From Candidatus Thiomargarita nelsonii (GTDB lineage Bacteria; Pseudomonadota; Gammaproteobacteria; Beggiatoales; Beggiatoaceae): a stretch of 64,000 nt of DNA. How positions within the stretch are numbered: position 1 is the first letter of the stretch; each line of letters opens with the position of its first letter. The translations under genes were made by a program, and so were the position numbers. Where the stretch lies: positions 1 to 64,000 of the forward strand of contig JSZA02000015.1 of the NCBI GenBank assembly GCA_000785145.2, in the 5' to 3' direction. The notes under the pieces are model-generated. The model ran no database searches and was not told the DNA's origin. It saw nothing but the letters and a program-made list of their open reading frames with translations. Below, one piece after another: positions 45,105-53,073 of this stretch.

Positions 45105-45908
45105 TTGGCTAAGATTATTGTTGTTACATCTGGTAAAGGTGGAGTTGGAAAAACGACCACCAGTGCTGCTTTTGCAACCGGTTTGGCACTACGCGGATAT
45201 CAAACCGTTGTCATTGATTTTGATGTAGGATTACGGAATCTCGACCTCGTGATGGGTTGTGAGCGCCGCGTCGTTTATGATTTTGTCAATGTGATTAATG
45301 GCGAGGGAAGCTTAAACCAAGCTCTGATCAAAGATAGACGTGTTGAGAATTTATATGTTCTGCCAGCCTCGCAAACTCGCGATAAAGACGCGCTCACCTT
45401 GAAAGGGGTGGCAAGAGTTTTAGAAGCCTTAAAAAAGCGCTTTGAATATATCGTCTGTGATTCTCCAGCGGGTATTGAGCATGGTGCTATCATGGCAATG
45501 TATTTTGCCGATGAAGCCTTGGTTGTGACTAATCCAGAGGTTTCTTCTGTGCGCGATTCTGATCGTATCCTCGGCATGTTGGCCAGTAAAACCCGCCGTG
45601 CGGTGCAAAATCTGCCGCCTATTAAAGAATATTTATTACTAACACGTTATATAGACAAACGTGTGGATCGTGGTGATATGCTAAGTGCTAAAGATGTTGG
45701 AGAAATTCTAGCTATTCCCATGTTAGGCATTATTCCTGAATCAACGACCATTTTACAAGCTTCTAATGCTGGCATTCCTATCACGCTTGATAATAATAGT
45801 GAAGCCGGAATCGCTTATCTTGAGGTTGTGGCACGTTTCCTTGGAGAAGAACCACCAGAACGACCTAAAAAAAGTATTTTTACTAAAATATTCGGCAACA
45901 AAAATTAA
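45105..45908 (+). CDS. minD: MinD, septum-site ATPase, copy 1
   Basis: 267 residues, TTG start (TTGGCTAAG) after AAGGTAGGAAAAAAG. Deviant Walker A GKGGVGKTT at residues 11-19; IDFDVGLRNLDLVMG and CDSPAGIEHGA complete the ATPase core. The C-terminal amphipathic membrane-targeting helix reads KKSIFTKIFGNKN. MinD binds membrane as an ATP dimer, recruits MinC and is released by MinE. The first ~240 residues are almost identical to copy 2, but the membrane-targeting end differs. minE follows 1 nt downstream. Confidence 0.96.
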   Translation: MAKIIVVTSGKGGVGKTTTSAAFATGLALRGYQTVVIDFDVGLRNLDLVMGCERRVVYDFVNVINGEGSLNQALIKDRRVENLYVLPASQTRDKDALTLKGVARVLEALKKRFEYIVCDSPAGIEHGAIMAMYFADEALVVTNPEVSSVRDSDRILGMLASKTRRAVQNLPPIKEYLLLTRYIDKRVDRGDMLSAKDVGEILAIPMLGIIPESTTILQASNAGIPITLDNNSEAGIAYLEVVARFLGEEPPERPKKSIFTKIFGNKN

Positions 45909-45909
45909 C

Positions 45910-46188
45910 ATGAGTATTATTGATTACTTTCGCTTAGATTCACAAAAGTCAGCGACTGTTGCTAAAGAGCGCTTACAAATTATTGTTGCACGTCAACGCG
46001 GCAATGGTGGCTCAAGGGCACTCGACTTTTTTATTCCCAAGTTGCAAGAGGATTTGCTAGATGTCGTTAAGAAATACGTTGAGATCGATAATGATCAAGT
46101 CAGAATGCATCTGGATAAAGAGGGGGATTATGAAATTTTAGAAGTTAATATTCCTTTGCCAGAAGAAAAGCTTAAGAAACTTCAATAA
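45910..46188 (+). CDS. minE: MinE, cell-division topological specificity factor, copy 1
   Basis: 92 residues from ATG 45910: MSIIDYFRLDSQKSATVAKE has the membrane-binding N-terminus, RLQIIVARQRGNGGSRALDF the anti-MinCD region, and the C-terminal half the topological domain (IEVNIPLP-type EILEVNIPLPEEK). Stimulates MinD ATPase. One nt after minD. It differs from copy 2 at a dozen or so residues, including the RQRGNGG/RQRSNRSD segment. Confidence 0.95.
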   Translation: MSIIDYFRLDSQKSATVAKERLQIIVARQRGNGGSRALDFFIPKLQEDLLDVVKKYVEIDNDQVRMHLDKEGDYEILEVNIPLPEEKLKKLQ

Positions 46189-46229
46189 AAACGATATTCT
46201 GCTATGCTGATTCAAAGTCACTGTCCATA

Positions 46230-46400
46230 AATAACTCATCGGTTTGAGTTATTTTAAAGTGACCCGCTTAAGTTCTTCGAGAACTATGTTAGGGGCGAAA
46301 TTAGGCACTCTTGCGATGCTTCGGAAGTCTGATACCCTGCGGAGAGTCATTAAACAAGTCTGATGGAAAGGCTAGTGTGGCTCTCATTTAAAATCACAAC
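46230..46400 (+). ncRNA. Probable omega RNA (HEARO RNA) of the IscB element
   Basis: Directly upstream of iscB, in the same orientation. It has a hairpin AATAACTCA-TCGGTT-TGAGTTATT (46230-46253), a second hairpin near AAGTTCTTCGAGAACTA, then the block TGTTAGGGGCGAAATTAGGC, CACTCTTGCGATGCTTCGGA and GCGGAGAGTCATTAAACAAG, GTCTGATGGAAAGGCTAG. This arrangement and wording fit the HEARO/omega-RNA class that guides IscB nucleases. The guide would be at the 5' end, near the element boundary. Not verified by a covariance model. Confidence 0.65.
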
Positions 46401-46409
46401 AAACAACCG

Positions 46410-47393
46410 TTGATGCCTTGCCACCCGGCAAGAGCACGCAAGTTCTTAAAAAAGGGAAAGGCTGCGGTTTACCGACGCTACCCTTTCACAATGACGCGCC
46501 GCGTAGGTGGTGATTTACAGCCCATCGAGGTCAAATTTGACCCCGGCAGCCGCACAACAGGTATCGCTTTGGTTGGGCATTTTGACCGTGGTAAAGAGGT
46601 AATCTGGGCCGGTAATCTAAACCATCGGGGAGCCCAGGTCAAAAAAGACCTCAACTCAAGACGGGCAATACGCAGATCGCGACGAAATAGAAAGACTCGT
46701 TATCGACAGGCACGGTTTTTAAACCGATTGCGGCCAAAATGTTGGCTTCCACCGTCATTGCGGTCACGAGTCGATAACGTTAAGAATTGGATGCACAAGC
46801 TGGCTCTGTTGGCACCGCTGACTCAAATAGCCGTTGAGACGGTCAGGTTTGACACCCAAAAACTTCAAAAGCCTGAAATAGAGGGTATTGAATATCAACA
46901 GGGTGAACTTGCTGGCTATGAGTTGCGCGAGTATTTATTAGAAAAATGGGATCGTCAGTGTGCTTATTGTGGTGCTAAAAACGTACCACTTGAAGTTGAA
47001 CATATCCAAGCTCGTAGCAAAGGTGGCTCAGATAGAGTGTCCAACCTAACCTTGGCTTGTACACCATGCAACCAAGAAAAGGGCAATAAGGACATCAAAG
47101 ATTTTCTGAAGCGTAAAAAGAAGCGTTTGAAGAAAATCCAAGCGCAATCAAAAGCACCTTTAAAAGACGCAGCGGCTGTCAATGCTACTCGTTATGCGAC
47201 TGGCAACGTCTTAAAAAGTTTCGGTTTACCGATTACCTTGGAAAGTGGTGGGCGAACAAAATTTAACCGTATTAAGCTAGGTTACTCGAAAGACCATTGG
47301 ATTGATGCTGCTTGTGTTGGTGAAAGTGGTAGCCACGTTGTTATTCCCAAGGCGATAACGCCTTTGATTATTAGTGCTAAGGGACGTGACTAA
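46410..47393 (+). CDS. iscB: IscB RNA-guided nuclease (RuvC plus HNH), possibly N-terminally truncated
   Basis: 327 residues if started at TTG 46410 (or ATG 46413). PLMP-type N-terminus MPCHPARARKFLKKGKAAVY; RuvC-I VKFDPGSRTTGIALV (Asp44); arginine-rich bridge helix RRAIRRSRRNRKTRYRQARF; RuvC-II AVETVRFDTQ (Glu143); HNH CAYCGAKNVPLEVEHIQ (His198) with a second CxxC at 217-220; RuvC-III DHWIDAACVG (Asp299). All catalytic residues are present. The expected first beta-strand lies in frame upstream (VALI, then NHNKQPL) but is interrupted by TAA at 46389, so either the natural start is internal or the gene has a nonsense mutation. Confidence 0.93.
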   Translation: MMPCHPARARKFLKKGKAAVYRRYPFTMTRRVGGDLQPIEVKFDPGSRTTGIALVGHFDRGKEVIWAGNLNHRGAQVKKDLNSRRAIRRSRRNRKTRYRQARFLNRLRPKCWLPPSLRSRVDNVKNWMHKLALLAPLTQIAVETVRFDTQKLQKPEIEGIEYQQGELAGYELREYLLEKWDRQCAYCGAKNVPLEVEHIQARSKGGSDRVSNLTLACTPCNQEKGNKDIKDFLKRKKKRLKKIQAQSKAPLKDAAAVNATRYATGNVLKSFGLPITLESGGRTKFNRIKLGYSKDHWIDAACVGESGSHVVIPKAITPLIISAKGRD

Positions 47394-47701
47394 AGGCAAA
47401 AAGATAGGCACTTATGTTGGGCGTGTTATGGTAAGAGCAAGTGGGAGTTTTGATATTTCTACAGGAACAGTACGGGTATCTAATATTTCGTACCGATTCT
47501 GTCGGCTTATTCAAAGAACGGACGGCTACGAATATTTAACTTGAACCGATTTATGCCCTTAAGAAGAATGGTGGAAGCATAAGCTTCCATTCATATAGTC
47601 ATAAACCAATGAGTTATTTATTTCCAATTACAAAGTGCAATTTTTTTAAAATATTTAAAATAAACCAGAAATTTCTATAGAAACGATGAAGGGAATTAAT
47701 A
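47394..47701. other. Right end of the IscB element and spacer before minC
   Basis: No gene seen. 47566-47592 is a hairpin (GAATGGTGGAAGC ATAA GCTTCCATTC) and 47604-47620 the right inverted end. After about 47622 the sequence is AT-rich, with GATGAAGGGAATTAATA as the minC ribosome-binding region. Confidence 0.5.
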
Positions 47702-48391
47702 GTGTCTGCACTTGAATTTAAAGGCAATCTGTTAACATTAATGGTTTTGCATTTATTTGAGAGTGATACTGAAATAATCGCAGAACAACTCGCCGAAAAA
47801 ATCTCTAAAGCACCGAGTTTTTTTCAGCATGCCCCAATAGTGATTGATCTACAGGCGGTACGAAAAAACAAACTTGATTTAGCTGAAATTGTGAGCTTAC
47901 TGCGTACTTATGGTTTAATCCCAGTGGCAGTACGTGGTGGTTCTCCATTGCAAGATGAAATAGCCTTTAACCTCAATTTAGGGCGCTTAGCTGATGTAAA
48001 AAAACCGCCGCAAAAAAACTTGCTTGAACCTAAAAAATCTGCTAAAGCACCAATATCTCCGACGACTAAAATTATCACAAAACCGGTTCGTTCAGGACAA
48101 CAAGTCGCTGCCCTGAATGGTGATTTAATCGTATTATCTGGTGTCAGTCAAGGGGCAGAAATCTTGGCGAGTCGTCATATTCATATTTATGGACCCTTAC
48201 GTGGACGGGCATTAGCAGGTATCAATGGAGATAATGAAGCACGGATTTTTTGTCAAGACTTAAAAGCTGAACTTCTCTCCATAGCGGGACATTATAAGGT
48301 GAATGAAGATATACCAGCAGATTTAATGGATCAACAGGTACAAATTTATTTGGATGAAGAGTCGTTAACAATTCAGTCGCTTTTGGGTTAA
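47702..48391 (+). CDS. minC: MinC, septum-site-determining inhibitor of FtsZ
   Basis: 229 residues, GTG start at 47702 (AGGGAATTAATAGTG). The N-terminal FtsZ-inhibiting domain (SALEFKGNLLTLMVLHLFES; PIVIDLQAVRKNKLDLAEIV) is followed by a linker rich in Lys and Pro and the C-terminal beta-helix that binds MinD (VRSGQQVAALNGDLIVLSGV; SRHIHIYGPLRGRALAGING). A single minC serves two minDE pairs. minD copy 2 follows after a CCAAGATAAATCTTGG repeat in the 64-nt gap. Confidence 0.93.
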   Translation: MSALEFKGNLLTLMVLHLFESDTEIIAEQLAEKISKAPSFFQHAPIVIDLQAVRKNKLDLAEIVSLLRTYGLIPVAVRGGSPLQDEIAFNLNLGRLADVKKPPQKNLLEPKKSAKAPISPTTKIITKPVRSGQQVAALNGDLIVLSGVSQGAEILASRHIHIYGPLRGRALAGINGDNEARIFCQDLKAELLSIAGHYKVNEDIPADLMDQQVQIYLDEESLTIQSLLG

Positions 48392-48396
48392 AGTAC

Positions 48397-48455
48397 GTCC
48401 AAGATAAATCTTGGACTCCTAGCATTTAAACACTCACTAAGGTAGGAAAAAAAGA
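48397..48455 (+). repeat. CCAAGATAAATCTTGG repeat and shared leader of minD copy 2
   Basis: TCCAAGATAAATCTTGGACT then CCTAGCATTTAAACACTCAC, matching 45043-45104 upstream of minD copy 1. The homology between the two minDE units begins in this repeat. Confidence 0.9.
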
Positions 48456-49259
48456 TTGGCTAAGATTATTGTTGTTACATCTGGTAAAGGTGGAGTTGGA
48501 AAAACGACCACCAGTGCTGCTTTTGCAACCGGTTTGGCACTACGCGGATATCAAACCGTTGTCATTGATTTTGATGTAGGATTACGGAATCTCGACCTCG
48601 TGATGGGTTGTGAGCGCCGCGTCGTTTATGATTTTGTCAATGTGATTAATGGCGAGGGAAGCTTAAACCAAGCTCTGATCAAAGATAGACGTGTTGAGAA
48701 TTTATATGTTCTGCCAGCCTCGCAAACTCGCGATAAAGACGCGCTCACCTTGAAAGGGGTGGCAAGAGTTTTAGAAGCCTTAAAAAAGCGCTTTGAATAT
48801 ATCGTCTGTGATTCTCCAGCGGGTATTGAGCATGGTGCTATCATGGCAATGTATTTTGCCGATGAAGCCTTGGTTGTGACTAATCCAGAGGTTTCTTCTG
48901 TGCGCGATTCTGATCGTATCATCGGCATGTTGGCCAGTAAAACCCGCCGTGCTGTGCAAAATATGCCGCCTATTAAAGAATATTTATTACTAACACGTTA
49001 TATAGACAAACGTGTGGATCGTGGTGATATGCTAAGTTCTAAAGATGTTGGAGAAATTCTAGCTATTCCCATGTTAGGTATTATTCCTGAATCACCTACC
49101 GTTTTACAAGCTTCTAATGCTGGCATTCCTATCACGCTTGATAATAATAGTGAAGCTGGAGTCGCTTATCTTGAGGTTGTGGCACGTTTCCTTGGAGAAG
49201 AACCACCAAAACGACCTAAAAAAAGTATTTTTAAATGGTTCAGTTCAACAAAAAATTAA
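48456..49259 (+). CDS. minD: MinD, septum-site ATPase, copy 2
   Basis: 267 residues, TTG start as in copy 1. The DNA is nearly identical to copy 1 over the first ~480 bp and then accumulates changes (SSKDVGEIL for SAKDVGEIL, SPTVLQAS for STTILQAS). The membrane-targeting tail is KKSIFKWFSSTKN in place of KKSIFTKIFGNKN. All catalytic residues are intact in both copies. This copy is in the standard minC-minD-minE order, so it is likely the ancestral one. minE copy 2 follows after 1 nt. Confidence 0.96.
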   Translation: MAKIIVVTSGKGGVGKTTTSAAFATGLALRGYQTVVIDFDVGLRNLDLVMGCERRVVYDFVNVINGEGSLNQALIKDRRVENLYVLPASQTRDKDALTLKGVARVLEALKKRFEYIVCDSPAGIEHGAIMAMYFADEALVVTNPEVSSVRDSDRIIGMLASKTRRAVQNMPPIKEYLLLTRYIDKRVDRGDMLSSKDVGEILAIPMLGIIPESPTVLQASNAGIPITLDNNSEAGVAYLEVVARFLGEEPPKRPKKSIFKWFSSTKN

Positions 49260-49260
49260 C

Positions 49261-49542
49261 ATGAGTATTCTTGATTACTTTCGGATAGATTCACAAAAGT
49301 CAGCGACTGTTGCTAAAGAGCGCTTACAAATTATTGTTGCACGTCAACGCAGCAATCGTAGTGACTCAAGGGCACTCGACTTTTTTATTCCCAAAATGCA
49401 ACAGGAATTGCTAGATGTCGTTAAGAAATACGTTGAGATCGATAATGAGCAAGTCAAAATGCATATAGAAAAAGAGGGTGATTATGAAATTTTAGAAGTT
49501 AATATTCCTTTGCCAGAAGAAAAGCTTAGGAAACTTCGTTAA
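49261..49542 (+). CDS. minE: MinE, copy 2
   Basis: 93 residues: MSILDYFRIDSQKSATVAKE, RQRSNRSDSRALDFFIPKMQ, EILEVNIPLPEEKLRKLR. One codon longer than copy 1 in the loop after the anti-MinCD region. Both MinE copies look functional. 29 nt before the next membrane-protein gene. Confidence 0.95.
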   Translation: MSILDYFRIDSQKSATVAKERLQIIVARQRSNRSDSRALDFFIPKMQQELLDVVKKYVEIDNEQVKMHIEKEGDYEILEVNIPLPEEKLRKLR

Positions 49543-49571
49543 AAAAAAATTTCCATGACCAATAGGCTGAG

Positions 49572-50540
49572 ATGAATTCAAAAAAAATATTAATTTTTGG
49601 TACTTTAGTGAGTTTTGTTCTATTGGTAATTGTGTTTTCACGCTTGGAATGGTCTGCTTTTTTGAGTGCTCTTAAAAGTATTCGCTTAGCACCTATCTTG
49701 CTGGCAGGGAGCATTATCATGCTCATTATCATCTTGCGCTCACTGCGTTGGACTTTAGTCGCACATCAACCGATCATAAAATTTAAGTATTTTTGGCAAG
49801 CGGTTAATATCGGTTATTTAGGTAATATGATTTACCCTGCACGGGCGGGCGAGGTACTTAAGGTGGTGGCTATTCATCACTTTGCGCCGCTTGTCTATGG
49901 GCGGGCTATTTCTAGTGCTGTGATTGATCGAATGCTGGATATGATTGTGGTGGGATTATTTACGCTGCTCGTGCTTTGGATACATGGTAGTCAAATTGAT
50001 CCCAATGTTGGCAGAGCAGTTATCAGCATTTTTATGGTTGCGACGGTGCTATTGACTTTGTTAATCATTTTGGTTGATCGTTTACAGACTCATGTACAAA
50101 GTTGGAATGCACAAGCTCAATGGCAACAACGCTTGCAAGAATGGAGCGAGCACGCTTTGGAAGGTGTCCAAGCTTTTCGCCAAACACATAATATATTAAT
50201 TGTTTTACTACTGAGTGTCGGCATTTTTATGCTGGATTATTTTTGGATGTGGCTAATGATGGATGCTTTTGGCTGGGATTTGCCCTTTGAGGCTGGATTG
50301 ACAGTCGGGGTTTTTCTTCTAGTCGCCATCTCTTTGCCTTCCGCCCCCGGTTATATTGGCATTTACCAAGTCGCCTGTGTCTTGGCTTTGAGTTTATACG
50401 GTATTGATGAAAGCCTTGCTGTCGCCTATTCGGTGGTGATGCAATTACTCACTTTTGCGATTTTGGGTGTACAGGGGATGCTCGTGACTGCTTATTGTGG
50501 GTTTAATTTGTCGCGGGAACGGGATTTGTCTTTTGAGTGA
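49572..50540 (+). CDS. Lysylphosphatidylglycerol-synthase-type/UPF0104 membrane protein
   Basis: 322 residues, about eight transmembrane helices. Landmarks of the family: an N-terminal TM followed by LLAGSIIMLIIILRSLRWTL, NIGYLGNMIYPARAGEVLKV (the N-x-G-x-x-P-x-R-x-G-E pattern), SSAVIDRMLDMIVV, and a late ISLPSAPGYIGIYQVACVLA. Related proteins flip or modify membrane lipids (MprF N-terminal region, AglD-like). The substrate is unknown. Placed closely after minE copy 2; may be co-transcribed with it and with the ATPase that follows. Confidence 0.88.
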   Translation: MNSKKILIFGTLVSFVLLVIVFSRLEWSAFLSALKSIRLAPILLAGSIIMLIIILRSLRWTLVAHQPIIKFKYFWQAVNIGYLGNMIYPARAGEVLKVVAIHHFAPLVYGRAISSAVIDRMLDMIVVGLFTLLVLWIHGSQIDPNVGRAVISIFMVATVLLTLLIILVDRLQTHVQSWNAQAQWQQRLQEWSEHALEGVQAFRQTHNILIVLLLSVGIFMLDYFWMWLMMDAFGWDLPFEAGLTVGVFLLVAISLPSAPGYIGIYQVACVLALSLYGIDESLAVAYSVVMQLLTFAILGVQGMLVTAYCGFNLSRERDLSFE

Positions 50541-50613
50541 GGTTGTTGTTTTATTTTTGACCTGCGGGGTTTTAGCAACCCGTAGGTTTGGCGTTAATTA
50601 TCAAGTTAAATCT

Positions 50614-51720
50614 ATGCTTAAACGAATTTACATTAATAATTTTAGGTCTTTGGTCAATTTTGAATTGACGCTTGATTCGATGAATTTATTTCTTGGGGCT
50701 AATGGCACCGGAAAAACAACATTATTTCTTGCTTTGTTCAATCTTCAACAATTTATTGTTGGAGATAAAACAGTTACCGAGCTTTTTAAACGGGCAGATT
50801 TGACGAAATGGCAAGATTCCTCAATTCAACGTTTTGAACTAGAAATCACTGGGAATGGTGGCGTTTATAAGTATTCACTGGCTATTGAACACCAGCGAGC
50901 GCGAGCACGAATGCAACAGGAGCATTTATTATTTAATGATAAACCCTTGTTTGAATTTAATATTGAGGCCGATGCTGGCTTGGCGCAACTTTACCATGAT
51001 GATTACACTGCTGGTCCAGAATACCCTTTTGATTGGTCACGCTCAGGCATTGCTGCCCTACAAGAGAGAGCAGACAATAAAAAGCTGACTTGGTTTAAAA
51101 GACGTATGGCACGGTTTTTTATTGTCCATATCAATCCAACTCTGATGAATTCAGAAAGCCGTCAGGAAGACACTAGCCCCACTTGGGAAATGTCAAATTA
51201 TGCCGCTTGGTTTAGATACTTATCCCAAGATCAAGGTACCATTTTTGAATTGACTCACGAGTTACGTGAAATGTTACCTGGTTTTAAAGCATTTAAGATT
51301 ATTCCAGCCGGTGAAGCGAAAATCCTTTCCGTAGATTTTTTTGTCAATGAGCAGACTATTAATTATAAATTTGATGAATTATCTGATGGTCAACGTATTC
51401 TGATCGCATTATATACATTGATATATTGCCTGCCCGATGAGGACTACACTTTATGCCTTGATGAGCCTGAAAACTTTTTAGCTTTACCAGAAATTCAACC
51501 TTGGCTTGATAAGCTTTATGAGCAATGTGAGGATAATCACGCACAAGCTTTGTTAATTTCTCATCATCCTAAATTAATTAACTATTTAGCGAGTAATGCG
51601 GGTTATTGGTTTAGCCGTCAAGATAATGGTCCTGTGCGTACTCAAAGTGTGACTGATGAAGATGACACTGGATTATCCATTGCTGAGCTGGTCGCACGGG
51701 GTTGGATTTATGACAACTAG
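50614..51720 (+). CDS. AAA/ABC-type ATPase, first gene of a probable two-gene defence module
   Basis: 368 residues from ATG 50614 (MLKRIYINNFRSLVNFELTL). P-loop FLGANGTGKTTLF at 27-39; long insert; signature-like FDELSDGQRILIALYT; Walker B YTLCLDEPENFLALPEIQPW; H-loop LLISHHPKLINYL. This is the AAA_21/OLD-like class often paired with a nuclease in phage defence. The next gene overlaps by 11 bp and encodes a TOPRIM-like protein, so the two are a unit. No frameshift. Role in defence is inferred from architecture and pairing. Confidence 0.85.
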   Translation: MLKRIYINNFRSLVNFELTLDSMNLFLGANGTGKTTLFLALFNLQQFIVGDKTVTELFKRADLTKWQDSSIQRFELEITGNGGVYKYSLAIEHQRARARMQQEHLLFNDKPLFEFNIEADAGLAQLYHDDYTAGPEYPFDWSRSGIAALQERADNKKLTWFKRRMARFFIVHINPTLMNSESRQEDTSPTWEMSNYAAWFRYLSQDQGTIFELTHELREMLPGFKAFKIIPAGEAKILSVDFFVNEQTINYKFDELSDGQRILIALYTLIYCLPDEDYTLCLDEPENFLALPEIQPWLDKLYEQCEDNHAQALLISHHPKLINYLASNAGYWFSRQDNGPVRTQSVTDEDDTGLSIAELVARGWIYDN

Positions 51721-52243
51721 TCGCCACAAACCACAACTCGTTATTTTATGTGAAGATCTCAGGCATTATCACTTTGCACGAAAATTTTTTCAAAGCCGTG
51801 GATTAAAAAAAATCATTCCAAACATTTGTCCTAAAGGTAGACGTTCTGGTGAACAATATGTGCGTGAACACTATGCGCAGGAACTTAAAGCTTATCGAAG
51901 CAAAGCGAATTACCTCAATATCGCCTTAGTCGTTGTGATTGATGCTGATCTGAAAAGTATAGATGAGCGCATCAAATCTTTAGATGACCCAAATCCACGT
52001 TCAGATACAGAAAATATTGCTATTTTTGTTCCGGCAAGAAATATTGAGACATGGATTCACTACTTGAATGGACATGATTATAACGAAAAAGATTCCTATA
52101 AAAGTTTGTATAACAAAGGTATTTCCCCTAGTAAGTTTGCTGAAAAATTAGCTAAAAAAATCTGTCCTCAAGGGCTTCAAGATGATGCCCCGTCTTCCCT
52201 ACATCATGCTTGTCAAGAATTAAAAAGGCTACAAATTGACTAA
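51710..52243 (+). CDS. TOPRIM-like (OLD/RloB-type) partner of the ATPase
   Basis: 177 residues from ATG 51710, overlapping the ATPase stop by 11 bp. VILCEDLRHYHFARKFFQSR gives the acidic Glu15 of a TOPRIM-like fold and VVVIDADLKSIDERI gives Asp78-x-Asp80. ICPKGRRSGEQYVREHYAQE and FVPARNIETWIHYLNG are further likely active-site or fold elements. Proteins of this size paired with an ABC-type ATPase are seen in OLD-like, RloB/AbiL-type defence systems. It ends overlapping the TTG start of rlmB by 8 bp. Exact family unresolved by eye. Confidence 0.65.
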   Translation: MTTSRHKPQLVILCEDLRHYHFARKFFQSRGLKKIIPNICPKGRRSGEQYVREHYAQELKAYRSKANYLNIALVVVIDADLKSIDERIKSLDDPNPRSDTENIAIFVPARNIETWIHYLNGHDYNEKDSYKSLYNKGISPSKFAEKLAKKICPQGLQDDAPSSLHHACQELKRLQID

Positions 52244-52979
52244 AAAAAACACTGAAAAAATTTTCGGTTTACATGCCGTGCGACACGTTTTTAAAAACGA
52301 CTTCAGTCGCGTCATGGAAATGTGGGTACAGCAGGGGCTTCATTCTGCGAAATTAGAAGCCCTGCTGAAACAAGCGGAACAACAGGGAATTGCCATTCAG
52401 TCCGTACCCAAAAAAACGTTGGATAATTTGAGTGATAACGGTCATCATCAAGGCATCCTCATTCGCTGCAAAGCCAGCCAGATTCAATCCTCACTAGAAA
52501 ATATTATAGCCTCATCAAAAACGCCGTTTTTCTTAGTGCTTGATGAGGTGCAAGATCCGCATAATTTGGGTGCTTGTTTGCGGACTGCCGATGCGGCGGG
52601 GATTGATGCCGTGATCGTGCCTAAAAACCAAGCCTGCCAATTGACAGGAACCGTGCATCAAGTCGCCTGTGGTGCGACTGTCCCCTTTATTTCCGTCACC
52701 AATCTCGCTAGAACCTTGCGCTGGTTACAGGAACAAGGCGTGTGGTTAGTTGGCACAGAGGCTGAAAGTCAAAGCACTCTCTTTGAAACCAATTTGACTG
52801 GCTCACTGGCATTCGTCTTGGGGGCAGAAGGGCGGGGCTTACGCCGACTGACACGAGAAACTTGTGATCTCTTGGTACGCATTCCTATGTCGGGTACGGT
52901 GGAAAGCCTTAATGTTTCAGTAGCGACGGGAGTTTGTTTGTATGAAGCCGTGCGGCAACGGAGTGTGCAAGCAGTTTAG
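52236..52979 (+). CDS. rlmB: 23S rRNA (guanosine-2'-O)-methyltransferase RlmB
   Basis: 247 residues, TTG start at 52236 overlapping the upstream stop by 8 bp (translational coupling). N-terminal substrate-binding domain (KIFGLHAVRHVFKNDFSRVM; NGHHQGILIRCKAS) and SpoU fold: motif 1 DEVQDPHNLGACLRTADAAG, motif 2 VLGAEGRGLRRLTRETCD, motif 3 RIPMSGTVESLNVSVATGVC. Methylates G2251 of 23S rRNA. Its expression may depend on read-through from the ATPase/TOPRIM genes. Confidence 0.95.
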   Translation: MTKKNTEKIFGLHAVRHVFKNDFSRVMEMWVQQGLHSAKLEALLKQAEQQGIAIQSVPKKTLDNLSDNGHHQGILIRCKASQIQSSLENIIASSKTPFFLVLDEVQDPHNLGACLRTADAAGIDAVIVPKNQACQLTGTVHQVACGATVPFISVTNLARTLRWLQEQGVWLVGTEAESQSTLFETNLTGSLAFVLGAEGRGLRRLTRETCDLLVRIPMSGTVESLNVSVATGVCLYEAVRQRSVQAV

Positions 52980-53073
52980 TTAGTTGATTTTGCGTTAATC
53001 AGACACTAAATAAGTACCATGGGGATTTTTTTCCCTCGCATAAAATCGCGTCATTCTTTCAGGAAAGAAAACC

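Larger units (their letters stand above)
46229..47622 (+). mobile_element. IscB (HEARO-type) mobile element between minE copy 1 and minC
   Basis: Bounded by related inverted ends: AAATAACTCATCGGTTT at about 46229-46245 and, reversed, AAACCAATGAGTTATTT at about 47604-47620. It contains a structured non-coding leader, the iscB gene and a right-end hairpin (GAATGGTGGAAGC/GCTTCCATTC, 47566-47592). No tnpA-type transposase is present, so it would have to move in trans. No clear target-site duplication was seen. The exact ends are inference. Confidence 0.6.

Noticed and set aside
47394-47580. Possible transposase downstream of iscB
   Set aside because: No frame longer than a few dozen codons and no HUH or DDE motif. 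The element appears to lack its own transposase.
46221-47632. Target-site duplication of the IscB element (CAAAGT near both ends)
   Set aside because: CAAAGTCAC on the left and CAAAGTGCA on the right are not at equal distances from the inverted ends, so the match is probably chance.
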